NCBI GenBank assembly: GCA_964509205.1
Contig: CAZDVW010000002.1
Location: 1 to 64,000, forward strand
Direction: 5' to 3'
Origin: Duodenibacillus sp964509205
GTDB taxonomy: Bacteria; Pseudomonadota; Gammaproteobacteria; Burkholderiales; Burkholderiaceae_F
DNA length: 64,000 bases
Both the position numbers and the translations under genes were made by a program. The notes beneath the pieces were generated by a model. The model saw only the letters and a list, made by a program, of their open reading frames with translations, was not told the origin of the DNA and made no database searches. This document shows positions 25,190 through 34,590 of this stretch, in pieces; the first letter of the stretch is position 1, and every line of letters starts with the position of its first letter.

Positions 25190-25578
25190 GACTCCTCCAG
25201 AAATCTGGTCAAACCCGACGGGAAAATGCCACTCAGAACATTGAGAATTGTTTGAGGTTCAACCGTATTTTTTTCAATTTCGCATGCTAAAACCGATCAG
25301 GGAGAGATCATTTCGCAAGACGTAACAAAATGGGAAAAAAGGCTTACATCTTCAGGAAAAGCCCTCGAGAACACTCTCTCAACTGAATGCAATATTAAAG
25401 AAAATTATTTATTTAAAACAAATAGTTACTCATTTTTATAGCATCGTTATTCTTCTCATAGATTCGGCTTGTTTTCTTGTAATATTGTGTTACAATCACT
25501 CGTGAAAGACTTAGACAGAAATACTTAATGATTTCTACTTAGTTTTTCGTTCCTTTGTTTTACAGTGAGTCGGTTACC
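25190..25578. other. AT-rich divergent intergenic region before tctBAC
   Basis: There are 389 bp with no frame I can support. The right part (25390-25530) is strongly AT-rich. The clearest signal is a plus-strand promoter, listed separately. The minus-strand decarboxylase-cupin gene should also start here, but I see no convincing -35/-10 pair for it. Confidence 0.5.
25469..25496 (+). promoter_or_regulatory. Probable sigma-70 promoter of tctBAC
   Basis: TTGTTT (25469-25474) and TACAAT (25491-25496) are separated by 16 bp. The -10 is a five-of-six match and the -35 four of six. Transcription would start near 25503, about 75 bp before the tctB ATG. Confidence 0.55.
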
Positions 25579-26028
25579 ATGAAGAAGTCCGATGTCGGTG
25601 TTGTATCCCTCCTATATTGTTTTGTTTTCTTTTTTGCCTACCAGACAACCCAACTTCCTCCGGAAGCTCAGTCTTACCCCGGGTTCCTATTAGCCGTCAT
25701 TTTTGTCTTGAATACGCTTTACATCGCGTTTTCCATTTGGAAATGGAAGCGAAAAAATGTTTTCCAGAACGACATGGAACATTTATATGACGGCTTTCTT
25801 CCCAAGCAGTTTTTTCCGGTCCTGATCGGAGCGGGCATTTACGTTGCGCTCATTTATTGGATCGGATACTACTTCGCAAGCATTCTTTACATGGGCGTGG
25901 CTCTGGCACTTTTGCGAGTCCGCGCCAAATGGATTGCCGTGGTCATTGTCTCCTTGCTGATCGTCATTTGGCTTGTTTTTACACTTTTCTTAAAAGTTCC
26001 CCTTCCTGGCGGACAACTTTTTTCCTAA
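25579..26028 (+). CDS. tctB: Tripartite tricarboxylate transporter, small membrane subunit
   Basis: Small inner-membrane subunit of a TctABC-type secondary carrier. The product has 149 residues with four hydrophobic segments, including VVSLLYCFVFFFAYQTTQLP and FPVLIGAGIYVALIYWIGYYF, the usual TctB layout. The frame is open upstream to a TTG at 25555, but MKKSDVG at ATG 25579 gives the normal N-terminus; the SD there is weak. It is the first gene of tctB-tctA-tctC. Confidence 0.87.
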   Translation: MKKSDVGVVSLLYCFVFFFAYQTTQLPPEAQSYPGFLLAVIFVLNTLYIAFSIWKWKRKNVFQNDMEHLYDGFLPKQFFPVLIGAGIYVALIYWIGYYFASILYMGVALALLRVRAKWIAVVIVSLLIVIWLVFTLFLKVPLPGGQLFS

Positions 26029-26050
26029 ACACAGGTAAGGAGAATTTGCC

Positions 26051-27580
26051 ATGTTAGAAACACTGTCTTTGATGGGAGCCGGTTTCATTCAGGCGGCAAC
26101 CCCGATCAATCTTTTGGCCATGGTTCTTGCCACAACATTCGGCGTCGCCATCGGCTGTCTGCCAGGTCTTTCTGCGGCGATGGGCGTCGCCCTTTTGCTG
26201 CCTGTGACATTCGGAATGAATCCGGCCACAGGACTCATTGTCCTTGGCGGCATTTATTGCGGCGCCATTTTCGGCGGATCCATTTCAGCAATTTTGATTC
26301 ACACGCCGGGAACGCCGGCTTCTGCCGCAACGGCTATTGAAGGCTATCAGCTCACGCTCAAAGGGCAGGCGGCCCGAGCGCTGACGATTGCCTGCTTTGC
26401 TTCCTTTGTCGGCGGACTGCTTTCTTGTTTATCTCTTTACTTCTTCTCGCCGCCTCTTGCTGCACTGGCCATGGAATTTAAGAGTCCGGAGTATTTTTGG
26501 CTCTCGCTTTTCGGACTGACGGTCATTGCCGGCGTTGCTTCAAAGTCGCTCGTCAAGGGATTGATTTCCGGCTTTTTGGGACTTTTCATCTCCACAATCG
26601 GCATGGATCCGATGGAAGGCGTTGAGAGATTCATGTTCGGTCAGGATGCGCTTTTCGGCGGCATCAACGTCACCTGCGCTCTCATCGGACTCTTTTCTAT
26701 GTCTCAGGTTTTAATCTTGGCAGAAAAGAAGATTGTTGAGAGGGGAAAAGCGGCGAAAGTCACCGATCGCTTCGGATTGTCGCGACAAGACGTTAAGAGA
26801 ATCATGCCGACGTGCTTCAGAAGTTGGATTATCGGAAACATCGTCGGAATTCTTCCGGGAGCAGGAGCCACGATTGCCTGCTTCATGGGCTATAACGAAG
26901 CCCATCGCTGGAGCAAACACAAGGAAGAATTCGGAAAAGGCTCCATTGAGGGCGTGGCCGGATCGGAAGCGGCCAACAACGCTGTTACCGGCGGCTCGCT
27001 GATTCCGACGCTCACGCTCGGCATTCCGGGAGAATCCGTCACGGCCGTTTTGATGGGTGGGTTAATTATCCACGGACTGCAACCGGGACCGGAACTTTTC
27101 ACGACGTATGCCGGAATGACTTATACGTTCTTTGCCGGATTTGTGTTCGTTCAATTTGCCATGCTTGCGGTCGGTCTCACCGGTGCCCGGTGGTTTGCTC
27201 AGATTGCGAGACTGTCTGATGCTATTTTGATTCCGTCGATTGTGCTTTTGTGCGTCGTCGGTTCCTACGCGATTCATAACTCGTTGTTTGACGTCAGCAT
27301 GATGTTGCTGTTCGGCGTTTTGGGTTATCTGATGCGCAAGTTTGACTTCAGCACCCCGGCCATGGTTCTCGGACTCATCCTCGGACCGATCGGGGAACGC
27401 GGATTGCGCCGTGCTCTTTTATTAAATGACAACGATCCGAGCATCCTTTTCTCTACACCGCTGTGCTGGATTCTGATCGGTTTGTGCGTCGTCGGAATTC
27501 TTTCGCCGATTTTGATGAGCAAACTGGAAAAAAATATGGTGAAGAAGGCAAGAGGCAATACAGCCTCGACATCGGATTAA
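26051..27580 (+). CDS. tctA: Tripartite tricarboxylate transporter, large membrane subunit
   Basis: Main translocating subunit of the TctABC carrier, driving uptake of a carboxylate captured by TctC. The product has 509 residues with about 11-12 transmembrane segments. Family signatures include TTFGVAIGCLPGLSAAMG near the N-terminus and IVGILPGAGATIACFMGY in the middle, the duplicated GxxPG loops of this family. The ATG follows AAGGAG. It lies 22 bp after tctB and 49 bp before tctC. Confidence 0.94.
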   Translation: MLETLSLMGAGFIQAATPINLLAMVLATTFGVAIGCLPGLSAAMGVALLLPVTFGMNPATGLIVLGGIYCGAIFGGSISAILIHTPGTPASAATAIEGYQLTLKGQAARALTIACFASFVGGLLSCLSLYFFSPPLAALAMEFKSPEYFWLSLFGLTVIAGVASKSLVKGLISGFLGLFISTIGMDPMEGVERFMFGQDALFGGINVTCALIGLFSMSQVLILAEKKIVERGKAAKVTDRFGLSRQDVKRIMPTCFRSWIIGNIVGILPGAGATIACFMGYNEAHRWSKHKEEFGKGSIEGVAGSEAANNAVTGGSLIPTLTLGIPGESVTAVLMGGLIIHGLQPGPELFTTYAGMTYTFFAGFVFVQFAMLAVGLTGARWFAQIARLSDAILIPSIVLLCVVGSYAIHNSLFDVSMMLLFGVLGYLMRKFDFSTPAMVLGLILGPIGERGLRRALLLNDNDPSILFSTPLCWILIGLCVVGILSPILMSKLEKNMVKKARGNTASTSD

Positions 27581-27629
27581 CGGTTTTGAGGTTTCTTTTT
27601 AAAGGTTTTCGTTCAAAGGAGGAATAAAA

Positions 27630-28586
27630 ATGAAAAGACGTGTTTTAGGAATGGCCTTCGCTGCATCGTTGGCGCTGACGCTTCCTTTCAGCAGTTTCGC
27701 TTGGACTCCCCCGGGAGATGTCTCGGTTATTGTGGCCTATAAAGCAGGTTCCGGAACGGACAAGACCTGCCGGCCGCTCATCATGATGGCTGAAAAGTAC
27801 GTCGGAAAAACCTTAGTGATTCAGAACATGCCGGGCGGCGACGGCAAGATCGGCTGGACGGATCTGATTAAAGCCAAGCCTGACGGCCGGACAATCGGCT
27901 TTGTCAATCTCCCGACCTTCACGCAATACATCGCAGAAGGCCGTTTCAAGGCCGAACAAATTGTTCCCGTTTGCAACCATGTGACGGAAACGGGCGTCAT
28001 CGTTGTAAAGGCCGACAGCCCCTACAAGACGCTTCAAGATCTCGTTGACGCCATGAAAAAGAACCCGACTCTGAAAGCGTCGACAAACGGAAACCGCGCA
28101 TCCAACCACATTGCGGCGCAGCTCTTTGCTCGCTCAGCTCAGGTCAAATACAAAGCCATTCCGTATGGCGGAACGGCCGACCAACTGCTCGCACTGCGTC
28201 AGGGCGAAGTCGACTTCTCGTGCCCGAAGATTGCTGACGTTGCCAGCATGATCAAGGGCGAGAAGCCCGAACTGCGTGTTCTCGGCATCTTCGATACAAA
28301 GCGCGATGCCTCGCTTCCGAATGTTCCGACCTTAAAAGAACAGGGCTTTTATCCCGAGTGGTACGGTTCGGCACGCGCCATCGTTTTGCCGAAGGGCGCA
28401 AAGCCTGAGGTCGTGCAATTCTATGCAGATGCTTTCGCAAAGACCATGCAGGATAAGGACTGCGCAGATCTGCACAAGAAGGCAGGATTCAACATGGATT
28501 ACAAGAATCCTGAAGAACTCGCCAACTTGATCCAAGCACAGATTAAGTTCTGCCAAATGACGGTTAAACCGGATTTCTGGAAGTAA
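27630..28586 (+). CDS. tctC: Tripartite tricarboxylate transporter binding protein (Bug family)
   Basis: Periplasmic substrate-binding protein of the Tct system. The product has 318 residues with a signal peptide of about 24 residues (MKRR, then AFAASLALTLPFSSFA). The mature protein starts with WTPPGDVSVIVAYKAGSGTDKTCRP and has QNMPGGDGKIGWTDL, the two Bug loops that bind carboxylates. Bug proteins are greatly expanded in betaproteobacteria. The ATG follows AAAGGAGG. The ligand (citrate, other dicarboxylate or aromatic acid) cannot be read from sequence. Confidence 0.92.
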   Translation: MKRRVLGMAFAASLALTLPFSSFAWTPPGDVSVIVAYKAGSGTDKTCRPLIMMAEKYVGKTLVIQNMPGGDGKIGWTDLIKAKPDGRTIGFVNLPTFTQYIAEGRFKAEQIVPVCNHVTETGVIVVKADSPYKTLQDLVDAMKKNPTLKASTNGNRASNHIAAQLFARSAQVKYKAIPYGGTADQLLALRQGEVDFSCPKIADVASMIKGEKPELRVLGIFDTKRDASLPNVPTLKEQGFYPEWYGSARAIVLPKGAKPEVVQFYADAFAKTMQDKDCADLHKKAGFNMDYKNPEELANLIQAQIKFCQMTVKPDFWK

Positions 28587-28587
28587 A

Positions 28588-28629
28588 CAAAAAACTCCCC
28601 TCGTTTCCTTTTCGTGAGGCGAGGGGAGT
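28588..28629 (-). terminator. Terminator of carAB, shared with convergent tctC
   Basis: ACTCCCCTCG (28594-28603) and CGAGGGGAGT (28620-28629) form a perfect 10-bp stem. On the minus strand it runs into a block of T (complement of the A run at 28589-28594), so it ends carAB. It lies 25 bp past the carB stop and also closes tctBAC from the other side. Confidence 0.85.
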
Positions 28630-28653
28630 CCTGTCTTCTCGGTTTTTACCGAT

Positions 28654-31600
28654 TTACTGATGAATTTCCTGCAGTGAATACACCTGCGTATCGGCAAGGT
28701 GTTTAATCCCTTCCACAGCTGCTCTGCCGCCGGCAATCGTCGTAAAGTAGGTGACGCGATTGGCCAAAGCCGCAATTCGAATAGCGCGTGCATCGTTGAT
28801 TTCCCCGCGAGACTCATTGCTCGTCATAATGACAAGCTGCAGGGCATGGTTTTTAATCATATCGAGCACATTGGGCCGTCCGTCGCTGACCTTGTTAATG
28901 ACCTTGCAGTCAATTCCGGCATGCGCCAGGGCTGCGGCCGTTCCCTTCGTGGCCACAATCTTGTATCCGGCATCGCTCAGTTCTGCGGCAACAACGATCG
29001 CACGTGCTTTGTTGTCGTCGCGTACGGAAATAAATACCGTCGAACCGGTAGGCGGCAGCGTATTGCCGGCTCCGAGCTGACTCTTAAAGAGCGCTTCGCC
29101 GAATGTTCTGCCGACGCCCATCACCTCACCGGTTGAGCGCATTTCCGGTCCGAGAACCGGATCAACTCCCAGGAACTTCGAAAACGGGAAGACCGCTTCC
29201 TTGACGCAAATATGAGAGGGGATAACCTCAACGTTCACGCCTTGCTCTTGAAGTGTTTCGCCGACCATGCAGCGAGCGGCTACTTTAGCGACCTGAACCC
29301 CGGTTGCCTTTGACACAAAGGGCACCGTACGGCTCGCACGCGGATTGACCTCAAGCACATACACTTCGGGCTTTTCCGTCACAGCGTTCTTAATGGCAAA
29401 CTGCACGTTCATAAGTCCGACGACACCCAATGCTTTGGCCATCAGAACGGTTTCACGGCGAACTTCTGCCAAAATGTCCTCGCGAAGACTGTATGGAGGC
29501 AGCGAACAAGCCGAGTCGCCGGAGTGAACGCCGGCGGCCTCAACGTGTTGCATGAGTCCGGCAATTTTGACTTCCTTACCGTCGCTCACCGCATCCACGT
29601 CCATTTCGACGGCATCGTCCAAGAATCGATCGAGAAGAACAGGGCTATCCTCGCTTACAACAATCGCCTCATGCATGTAACGCATCAGTTCCTTGTTGTC
29701 ATGCACAATATCCATCGCGCGTCCGCCAAGCACATAGCTCGGGCGAACCACAATCGGATAACCGATCTCTTCGGCACACTTTAGGGCAACCTCTTCGGTA
29801 TGCGCCGTGCGGTTTTCCGGCTGGCGCAAACCGAGTTTCGTAATGAGTTCCTTAAAGCGTTCGCGATCCTCAGCACAATCGATGGCATCGGTGGATGTTC
29901 CGATAATCGGAATGCCTTCTTTTTCAAGCAGACGGCAGATCTTAAGAGGGGTCTGTCCGCCGTACTGCACGATCACGCCTTGCGGTTTTTCAAGGTGGCA
30001 AATTTCCAGAACGTCTTCGAGCGTGACCGGTTCAAAATACAACCGGTCCGAGGTATCGTAGTCAGTCGAAACGGTTTCCGGGTTGCAGTTGACCATGATG
30101 GTCTCGTAACCGTCCTCGCGCAACGCCATGGCCGCATGAACGCAGCAGTAATCGAATTCAATGCCTTGGCCGATTCGATTCGGACCGCCGCCCAACACAA
30201 TAATCTTCTTTCGATTAGTCGGCTTGGCTTCGTTTTCTTGCGCATACGTGGAGTAGAGATAAGCGGTTTTTGTCTCAAACTCTGCGGCACATGTATCGAC
30301 TCGTTTATAGACCGGACGAATGCCGAGCGCATGACGCTTACTTCTGACATCTGTCTCGCTTACTTTCGTGAGTCGTGCAATGCGTTTGTCGGAAAACCCT
30401 TTTTTCTTCAGATAAAACAGTTCTTCGGCTTGGATCTCAGAAAAATCCGTCTTTTCAAGCTCTTTTTCGATGTCCGTCAATTCGGCAATTTGAGCGAGAA
30501 ACCACGGATCAATCGATGTCATCGAGTGAATTTCTTCAACACTCATGCCAAGGCGCATGGCATCGGCGATGTAAAAGATCCTTTCTGGACCGGCTTCACT
30601 GATCTCGTGAACAATTTCTTCCCGATCCGAGGAAAGCGAAGTCAGTCCGTCTTTTCCGGTTTCCAAACCTCTGAGAGCCTTTTGCAGCGATTCTTGGAAG
30701 GACGAGCCGACGGCCATCACTTCACCGACGCTCTTCATCTGCGTGGTCAGACGATCATCGGCTTGCGGGAATTTCTCGAACGCAAAACGCGGAATCTTGG
30801 TCACAACGTAGTCAATCGTCGGCTCAAAAGAAGCCGGCGTGGCTCCGCCCGTGATGTCGTTTTTCAGTTCATCGAGCGTGTAACCGACAGCGAGTTTGGC
30901 CGCAATCTTTGCAATCGGGAACCCCGTTGCCTTTGAAGCCAATGCGGAAGACCGAGAAACGCGCGGGTTCATCTCAATGACGATGAGGCGTCCATTTTTC
31001 GGATTAACGGCAAACTGCACATTGGATCCGCCTGTATCCACACCGATTTCCCGCAAAACAGCAATCGAGGCGTCTCGCATGATTTGATATTCGCGATCGG
31101 TCAATGTCTGAGCCGGAGCAACGGTGATGGAGTCTCCCGTATGGATTCCCATCGGATCGAAGTTTTCAATGGAGCAAACGATGATGCAATTGTCTTTCTT
31201 ATCGCGAACAACCTCCATTTCGTACTCTTTCCAACCGAGCAGAGACTCTTCAATGAGCAATTCATGCGTCGGAGAGAGCTCCAGTCCTCTTTGGCAGATT
31301 TCAACGAATTCCTGCATGTTGTAGGCAATTCCGCCGCCGGAACCGCCGAGCGTAAAGGAGGGTCGGATGACAGCCGGAAATCCGACCTGTGCCTGAACCG
31401 AAAGGGCTTCTGACATATCGTAGGCAATTCCGGAACGAGCCGATTCCAACCCGATGCGGCTCATCGCACGCTTAAAACGCTGACGATCTTCCGCCTTGTC
31501 GATGGCTTCAGGCGAGGCACCGATCAACTCGACGCCATACTGCTTAAGGATCCCTTTTCGATCCAATTCCATGGCGAGATTAAGGGCTGTTTGCCCGCCC

Positions 31601-31869
31601 ATCGTCGGAAGGATGGCATCGGGCTTTTCGCGTTCAATAATGCGTTCAAGCACTCGGACGTCAAGCGGCTCAATGTAGGTCACATCGGCCGTGTCCGGAT
31701 CGGTCATGATGGTTGCCGGGTTCGAGTTAACCAAAATCACTCGATAACCCTCTTCTCGGAGTGCTTTGCAGGCTTGCGCGCCTGAGTAATCAAATTCGCA
31801 GGCTTGTCCGATCACAATGGGACCGGCGCCGATGATCAATATCGATTGGATGTCTGTACGTTTAGGCAT
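28654..31869 (-). CDS. carB: Carbamoyl-phosphate synthase large subunit
   Basis: Makes carbamoyl phosphate from bicarbonate, ammonia and two ATP, for arginine and pyrimidine synthesis. The product has 1071 residues, full length. The two homologous halves each contain an ATP-grasp domain: the first half has IGAGPIVIGQACEFDYSG near the N-terminus, the second has GGGPNRIGQGIEFDYCC near 560. The last 140 residues form the MGS-like allosteric domain for UMP/ornithine control. It lies 67 bp downstream of carA, and the two subunits are cotranscribed. Confidence 0.96.
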   Translation of the reverse strand: MPKRTDIQSILIIGAGPIVIGQACEFDYSGAQACKALREEGYRVILVNSNPATIMTDPDTADVTYIEPLDVRVLERIIEREKPDAILPTMGGQTALNLAMELDRKGILKQYGVELIGASPEAIDKAEDRQRFKRAMSRIGLESARSGIAYDMSEALSVQAQVGFPAVIRPSFTLGGSGGGIAYNMQEFVEICQRGLELSPTHELLIEESLLGWKEYEMEVVRDKKDNCIIVCSIENFDPMGIHTGDSITVAPAQTLTDREYQIMRDASIAVLREIGVDTGGSNVQFAVNPKNGRLIVIEMNPRVSRSSALASKATGFPIAKIAAKLAVGYTLDELKNDITGGATPASFEPTIDYVVTKIPRFAFEKFPQADDRLTTQMKSVGEVMAVGSSFQESLQKALRGLETGKDGLTSLSSDREEIVHEISEAGPERIFYIADAMRLGMSVEEIHSMTSIDPWFLAQIAELTDIEKELEKTDFSEIQAEELFYLKKKGFSDKRIARLTKVSETDVRSKRHALGIRPVYKRVDTCAAEFETKTAYLYSTYAQENEAKPTNRKKIIVLGGGPNRIGQGIEFDYCCVHAAMALREDGYETIMVNCNPETVSTDYDTSDRLYFEPVTLEDVLEICHLEKPQGVIVQYGGQTPLKICRLLEKEGIPIIGTSTDAIDCAEDRERFKELITKLGLRQPENRTAHTEEVALKCAEEIGYPIVVRPSYVLGGRAMDIVHDNKELMRYMHEAIVVSEDSPVLLDRFLDDAVEMDVDAVSDGKEVKIAGLMQHVEAAGVHSGDSACSLPPYSLREDILAEVRRETVLMAKALGVVGLMNVQFAIKNAVTEKPEVYVLEVNPRASRTVPFVSKATGVQVAKVAARCMVGETLQEQGVNVEVIPSHICVKEAVFPFSKFLGVDPVLGPEMRSTGEVMGVGRTFGEALFKSQLGAGNTLPPTGSTVFISVRDDNKARAIVVAAELSDAGYKIVATKGTAAALAHAGIDCKVINKVSDGRPNVLDMIKNHALQLVIMTSNESRGEINDARAIRIAALANRVTYFTTIAGGRAAVEGIKHLADTQVYSLQEIHQ

Positions 31870-31936
31870 TTTTTACTCGTTTGTGCTGACTCTTTAGAAC
31901 TCACTTCATACACAGAAAAGGTCTTGATAAACCCGT

Positions 31937-33118
31937 CTATCGTCGATTTCTGCGCATGAGTTCCACAAATTGATCAAAAAGAGTCGCAATGTCGTTCGGT
32001 CCGGGACTGGCTTCCGGATGCCCTTGAAAACTGAAAGCCGGCGCATCGAGAAAGCGAAGTCCTTGGAGCGATCCGTCAAAAAGACTGGCGTACACGCCTT
32101 CGACGTTGCTCGGAAGGGAAGTTTCGTCCACGGCAAAACCGTGGTTCTGGCTTGTGATGCTCACACGCTGCGTGCGGCGATCCACAACAGGGTGATTGGC
32201 ACCGTGATGCCCAAATTTCATCTTCACTGTCTTGGCGCCTGCGGCAAGACCCATGATTTGGTGTCCCAGGCAAATTCCGAAAAGCGGAATTTTTTTCTCA
32301 AGAAGCACCTGCGCTGCCTCGATCGCATAGGTGCAGGGTTCCGGGTCTCCCGGGCCATTGGAGAGAAAAACGCCGTCCGGATTCATGGCAAGAACGTCTT
32401 TAGCCGGGGTTTTTGCCGGAACAACGGTTACAGCAATGCCTCTTTCGGCCATCATTCGGAGGATGTTGCGTTTGATTCCGAAGTCATAAGCAACAACATT
32501 AAACTGGAAGTTGCCGGGCTTTTGAAAAGAGGGCAGTCCGTCTTTTCCGCGAATTTTCCAAAGTCCTTCCGTCCAAACATAGGCCTCTTTGGTTGAAACC
32601 GTGCTCGCAAGGTCCTTGCCTTTCATCGATCCCCATTCTTGGGCTTTTTGAACAGCCTCTTGAATCTCAGCCTCGGTCAGTTTCTTCGCTTTCGCGACAA
32701 CGATCGTGCCGGCTTGTGCACCGTTTGTCCGGAGATGCCGCACAAGAGCACGCGTATCAATGTCAAAGAGAGCACATTTTCCGGCTTTCTTAAGATAGTT
32801 ATCGAGCGCATCCGTGGCACGGAAATTGCTGACGAGAGGCGACACACAGCGAACGATGAGTCCGGCGACAGCAATGGCCGGACTTTCCTCATCCTCGGCG
32901 TTAACGCCGACGTTGCCGATGTGAGGGTAGGTCAGGGTAACGATCTGTCCGGTGTAACTCGGATCCGTCAAGATTTCTTGGTACCCCGTCATCGAGGTAT
33001 TAAACACGACCTCGGCCGTCACGGAACCGGACGCTCCGAAACTGCGTCCGCGATAAACGGTTCCATCGGCAAGCGCCAAAGCAGCTTCGGGCCGTGCATC
33101 AAGTTGTATGGAATTCAA
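31937..33118 (-). CDS. carA: Carbamoyl-phosphate synthase small subunit
   Basis: Glutamine amidotransferase subunit that releases ammonia for CarB. The product has 393 residues. The N-terminal half carries the CarA-specific fold with VFNTSMTGYQEILTDPSY. The C-terminal class I glutaminase shows GICLGHQ with the nucleophilic Cys and FQGHPEASPG with the catalytic His. The start is TTG at 33118, 6 bp after GGGAG. The leader GGAGATAATTTTGA spanning SD and start codon is identical to the one before guaA. Confidence 0.94.
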   Translation of the reverse strand: MNSIQLDARPEAALALADGTVYRGRSFGASGSVTAEVVFNTSMTGYQEILTDPSYTGQIVTLTYPHIGNVGVNAEDEESPAIAVAGLIVRCVSPLVSNFRATDALDNYLKKAGKCALFDIDTRALVRHLRTNGAQAGTIVVAKAKKLTEAEIQEAVQKAQEWGSMKGKDLASTVSTKEAYVWTEGLWKIRGKDGLPSFQKPGNFQFNVVAYDFGIKRNILRMMAERGIAVTVVPAKTPAKDVLAMNPDGVFLSNGPGDPEPCTYAIEAAQVLLEKKIPLFGICLGHQIMGLAAGAKTVKMKFGHHGANHPVVDRRTQRVSITSQNHGFAVDETSLPSNVEGVYASLFDGSLQGLRFLDAPAFSFQGHPEASPGPNDIATLFDQFVELMRRNRR

Positions 33119-33220
33119 AATTATCTCCCTGAATAAGTAATGCGAGGCCTTGGCGCTCGCGACTCAGGATCATCCGAACGGAAATGGTTTTCCGTTCCAG
33201 AAGTTTCTGTGAAACTTAGA

Positions 33221-33226
33221 ATTATA
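33221..33226 (-). promoter_or_regulatory. -10 box of the carAB promoter
   Basis: The minus strand reads TATAAT here, a perfect -10. The matching -35 is poor at any normal spacing, so it may depend on an activator. Transcription would start near 33214, giving a leader of about 96 nt before the carA TTG start. Confidence 0.45.
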
Positions 33227-33312
33227 GATGTTTCGAGCCTTTAACCTGTGTGCCAAATGCCGGGGACGTTTTTAAGACTCACAAAATCGCTCGAAACACA
33301 TCACGGTTTATC

Positions 33313-34386
33313 TCATTTTCCCGGCAAAAGGTTCTGGCGCGCTTTCCCCGTGCTCTTTCTTTCCATAAGGCGATTCGGATACTCAACGTGCGTAATGCGT
33401 CCGGCCGGAGCACCGTTCATGCGTTTTTGCAGGATGTGAAAGGCATACCGGCCTTTTTCTTCCAGTTGATGCTCAACCGTTGTGATGCTTGCAAACTTAT
33501 AGCGGCTCGTGCTCGTGTTGTCGCAGCCGCAGACCGAGTAATCCTCCGGAATGCGAAAACCTCGATTGATGATGGCATCCATGACGCCCGCAGCGACCGA
33601 ATCATTAACAGCCACGAAAGCCGTAACTTCCGGTTTTTCTTGCAGGCATCCGGTCGTCAGACGATACCCGACGTTGTATTCAATGTCGATATCGCCCAAT
33701 TCCTCTTCAGGCGTCACGGCATGCGAGCAGACGTGTACGACAGAATTCGGATCCTTCCGAGAAAACGTATCCTTAAGACCCAAAAGGCGCATTTGGCGCA
33801 TGGCAAAGTGATCGCCCAAGGAGGTTGAAATAAAGGCGATGCATCGATGTCCGAGAGAAAACAAGTGTTGAGCAAGCATTTCTCCGGCGCCGTAGTCGTT
33901 TAATTCGACGGTATCGAGTGCAACGCGGTTGTCGCGATCCCCGATCACGACGACCGGAATTCGATCTTTAATGTCCTCAAGCAATCTCACATTGTTCGGC
34001 ATTGTGGCAAAAATCAGTCCTTTGATGCCGATATCAAGCGCCAATTGGATGCAAGCCGACTCTTTCATGATGTCGCGATAGTGCGTATAGACGAGGGTAG
34101 AGTAGCCGTTGGCGTCGGCCTCCTGCTGAATGGCCTGGACGATGCGCGAATAATAGTGATTAGAAATATTGGGACAAATGATGAGAACCGTCGGAGAAGC
34201 CGTTCCTTTGATTTGATGTTTTTGACTTGGGTTATAGTCGGCTTCCTCGGCAATTCGCATCACTTTTTCAATCGTTTCTTTGGAAAAAGAAACACCGGGG
34301 CGCCGGCTTAAAATCATTGAAACCGTTGTGGCTGACACGCCGGCACGTTCGGCGATTTGCGAAAGCGTTATTTTTTTGTATCCCAT
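33313..34386 (-). CDS. LacI-family transcriptional regulator
   Basis: Represses or activates nearby catabolic or transport genes in response to a small ligand. The N-terminal helix-turn-helix is ITLSQIAERAGVSATTVSMILSRRPGVS (residues about 6-33), followed by a periplasmic-binding-protein-like effector domain. Start choice is uncertain: ATG 34386 (MGYKK) or ATG 34401, both with weak SD. The gene is divergent from the metabolite:H+ symporter. Several palindromes in the 204 bp between them are candidate operators, so this regulator probably controls itself and the transporter. The ligand is unknown. Confidence 0.88.
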   Translation of the reverse strand: MGYKKITLSQIAERAGVSATTVSMILSRRPGVSFSKETIEKVMRIAEEADYNPSQKHQIKGTASPTVLIICPNISNHYYSRIVQAIQQEADANGYSTLVYTHYRDIMKESACIQLALDIGIKGLIFATMPNNVRLLEDIKDRIPVVVIGDRDNRVALDTVELNDYGAGEMLAQHLFSLGHRCIAFISTSLGDHFAMRQMRLLGLKDTFSRKDPNSVVHVCSHAVTPEEELGDIDIEYNVGYRLTTGCLQEKPEVTAFVAVNDSVAAGVMDAIINRGFRIPEDYSVCGCDNTSTSRYKFASITTVEHQLEEKGRYAFHILQKRMNGAPAGRITHVEYPNRLMERKSTGKARQNLLPGK

Positions 34387-34415
34387 TTTCTCAACGACCA
34401 TCAAAACTTTAATAG

Positions 34416-34437
34416 AGAATTAAATATTTAATATTCT
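34416..34437. promoter_or_regulatory. AT-rich palindrome before the lacI gene
   Basis: AGAAT and ATTCT flank TAAATATTTA (34421-34430), a perfect ten-base palindrome. The same TAAATATTTA recurs at 34562-34571 before the transporter gene. It is a possible operator or promoter element of the divergent lacI/symporter pair. Confidence 0.4.
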
Positions 34438-34468
34438 TTTGAGTTTACATTAGTTATCTTTTTTATCA

Positions 34469-34486
34469 ATTAGTAAATTTTTATCA
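34469..34486 (+). repeat. Left copy of an 18-bp inverted repeat in the lacI-symporter interval
   Basis: ATTAGTAAATTTTTATCA here matches the reverse complement of 34559-34576 at 17 of 18 positions. The two copies are 72 bp apart, facing each other, a spacing compatible with a repression loop. Confidence 0.55.
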
Positions 34487-34534
34487 CTGTAATTCCGCAT
34501 TTAAGCCATCGAATTATAAGAATAAAATGGTTTT

Positions 34535-34551
34535 GATCGCAATATGCGATC
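34535..34551. promoter_or_regulatory. Perfect palindrome, candidate LacI-type operator
   Basis: GATCGCA (34535-34541) and TGCGATC (34545-34551) are exact inverted repeats around ATA. Length and symmetry fit a dimeric helix-turn-helix regulator. It lies 40 bp upstream of the symporter ATG. Confidence 0.5.
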
Positions 34552-34558
34552 GGAACCC

Positions 34559-34576
34559 TGATAAATATTTACTAAT
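34559..34576 (-). repeat. Right copy of the 18-bp inverted repeat before the symporter gene
   Basis: TGATAAATATTTACTAAT, the inverted partner of 34469-34486. It ends 15 bp before the symporter ATG at 34591, so a protein bound here could block translation initiation or elongation as well as transcription. Confidence 0.55.
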
Positions 34577-34590
34577 AACTGGAGAAAACC

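Noticed and set aside
29800..30936. 378-codon plus-strand open frame
   Set aside because: It lies entirely antisense to carB, whose motifs are continuous; the frame has no SD or domain.
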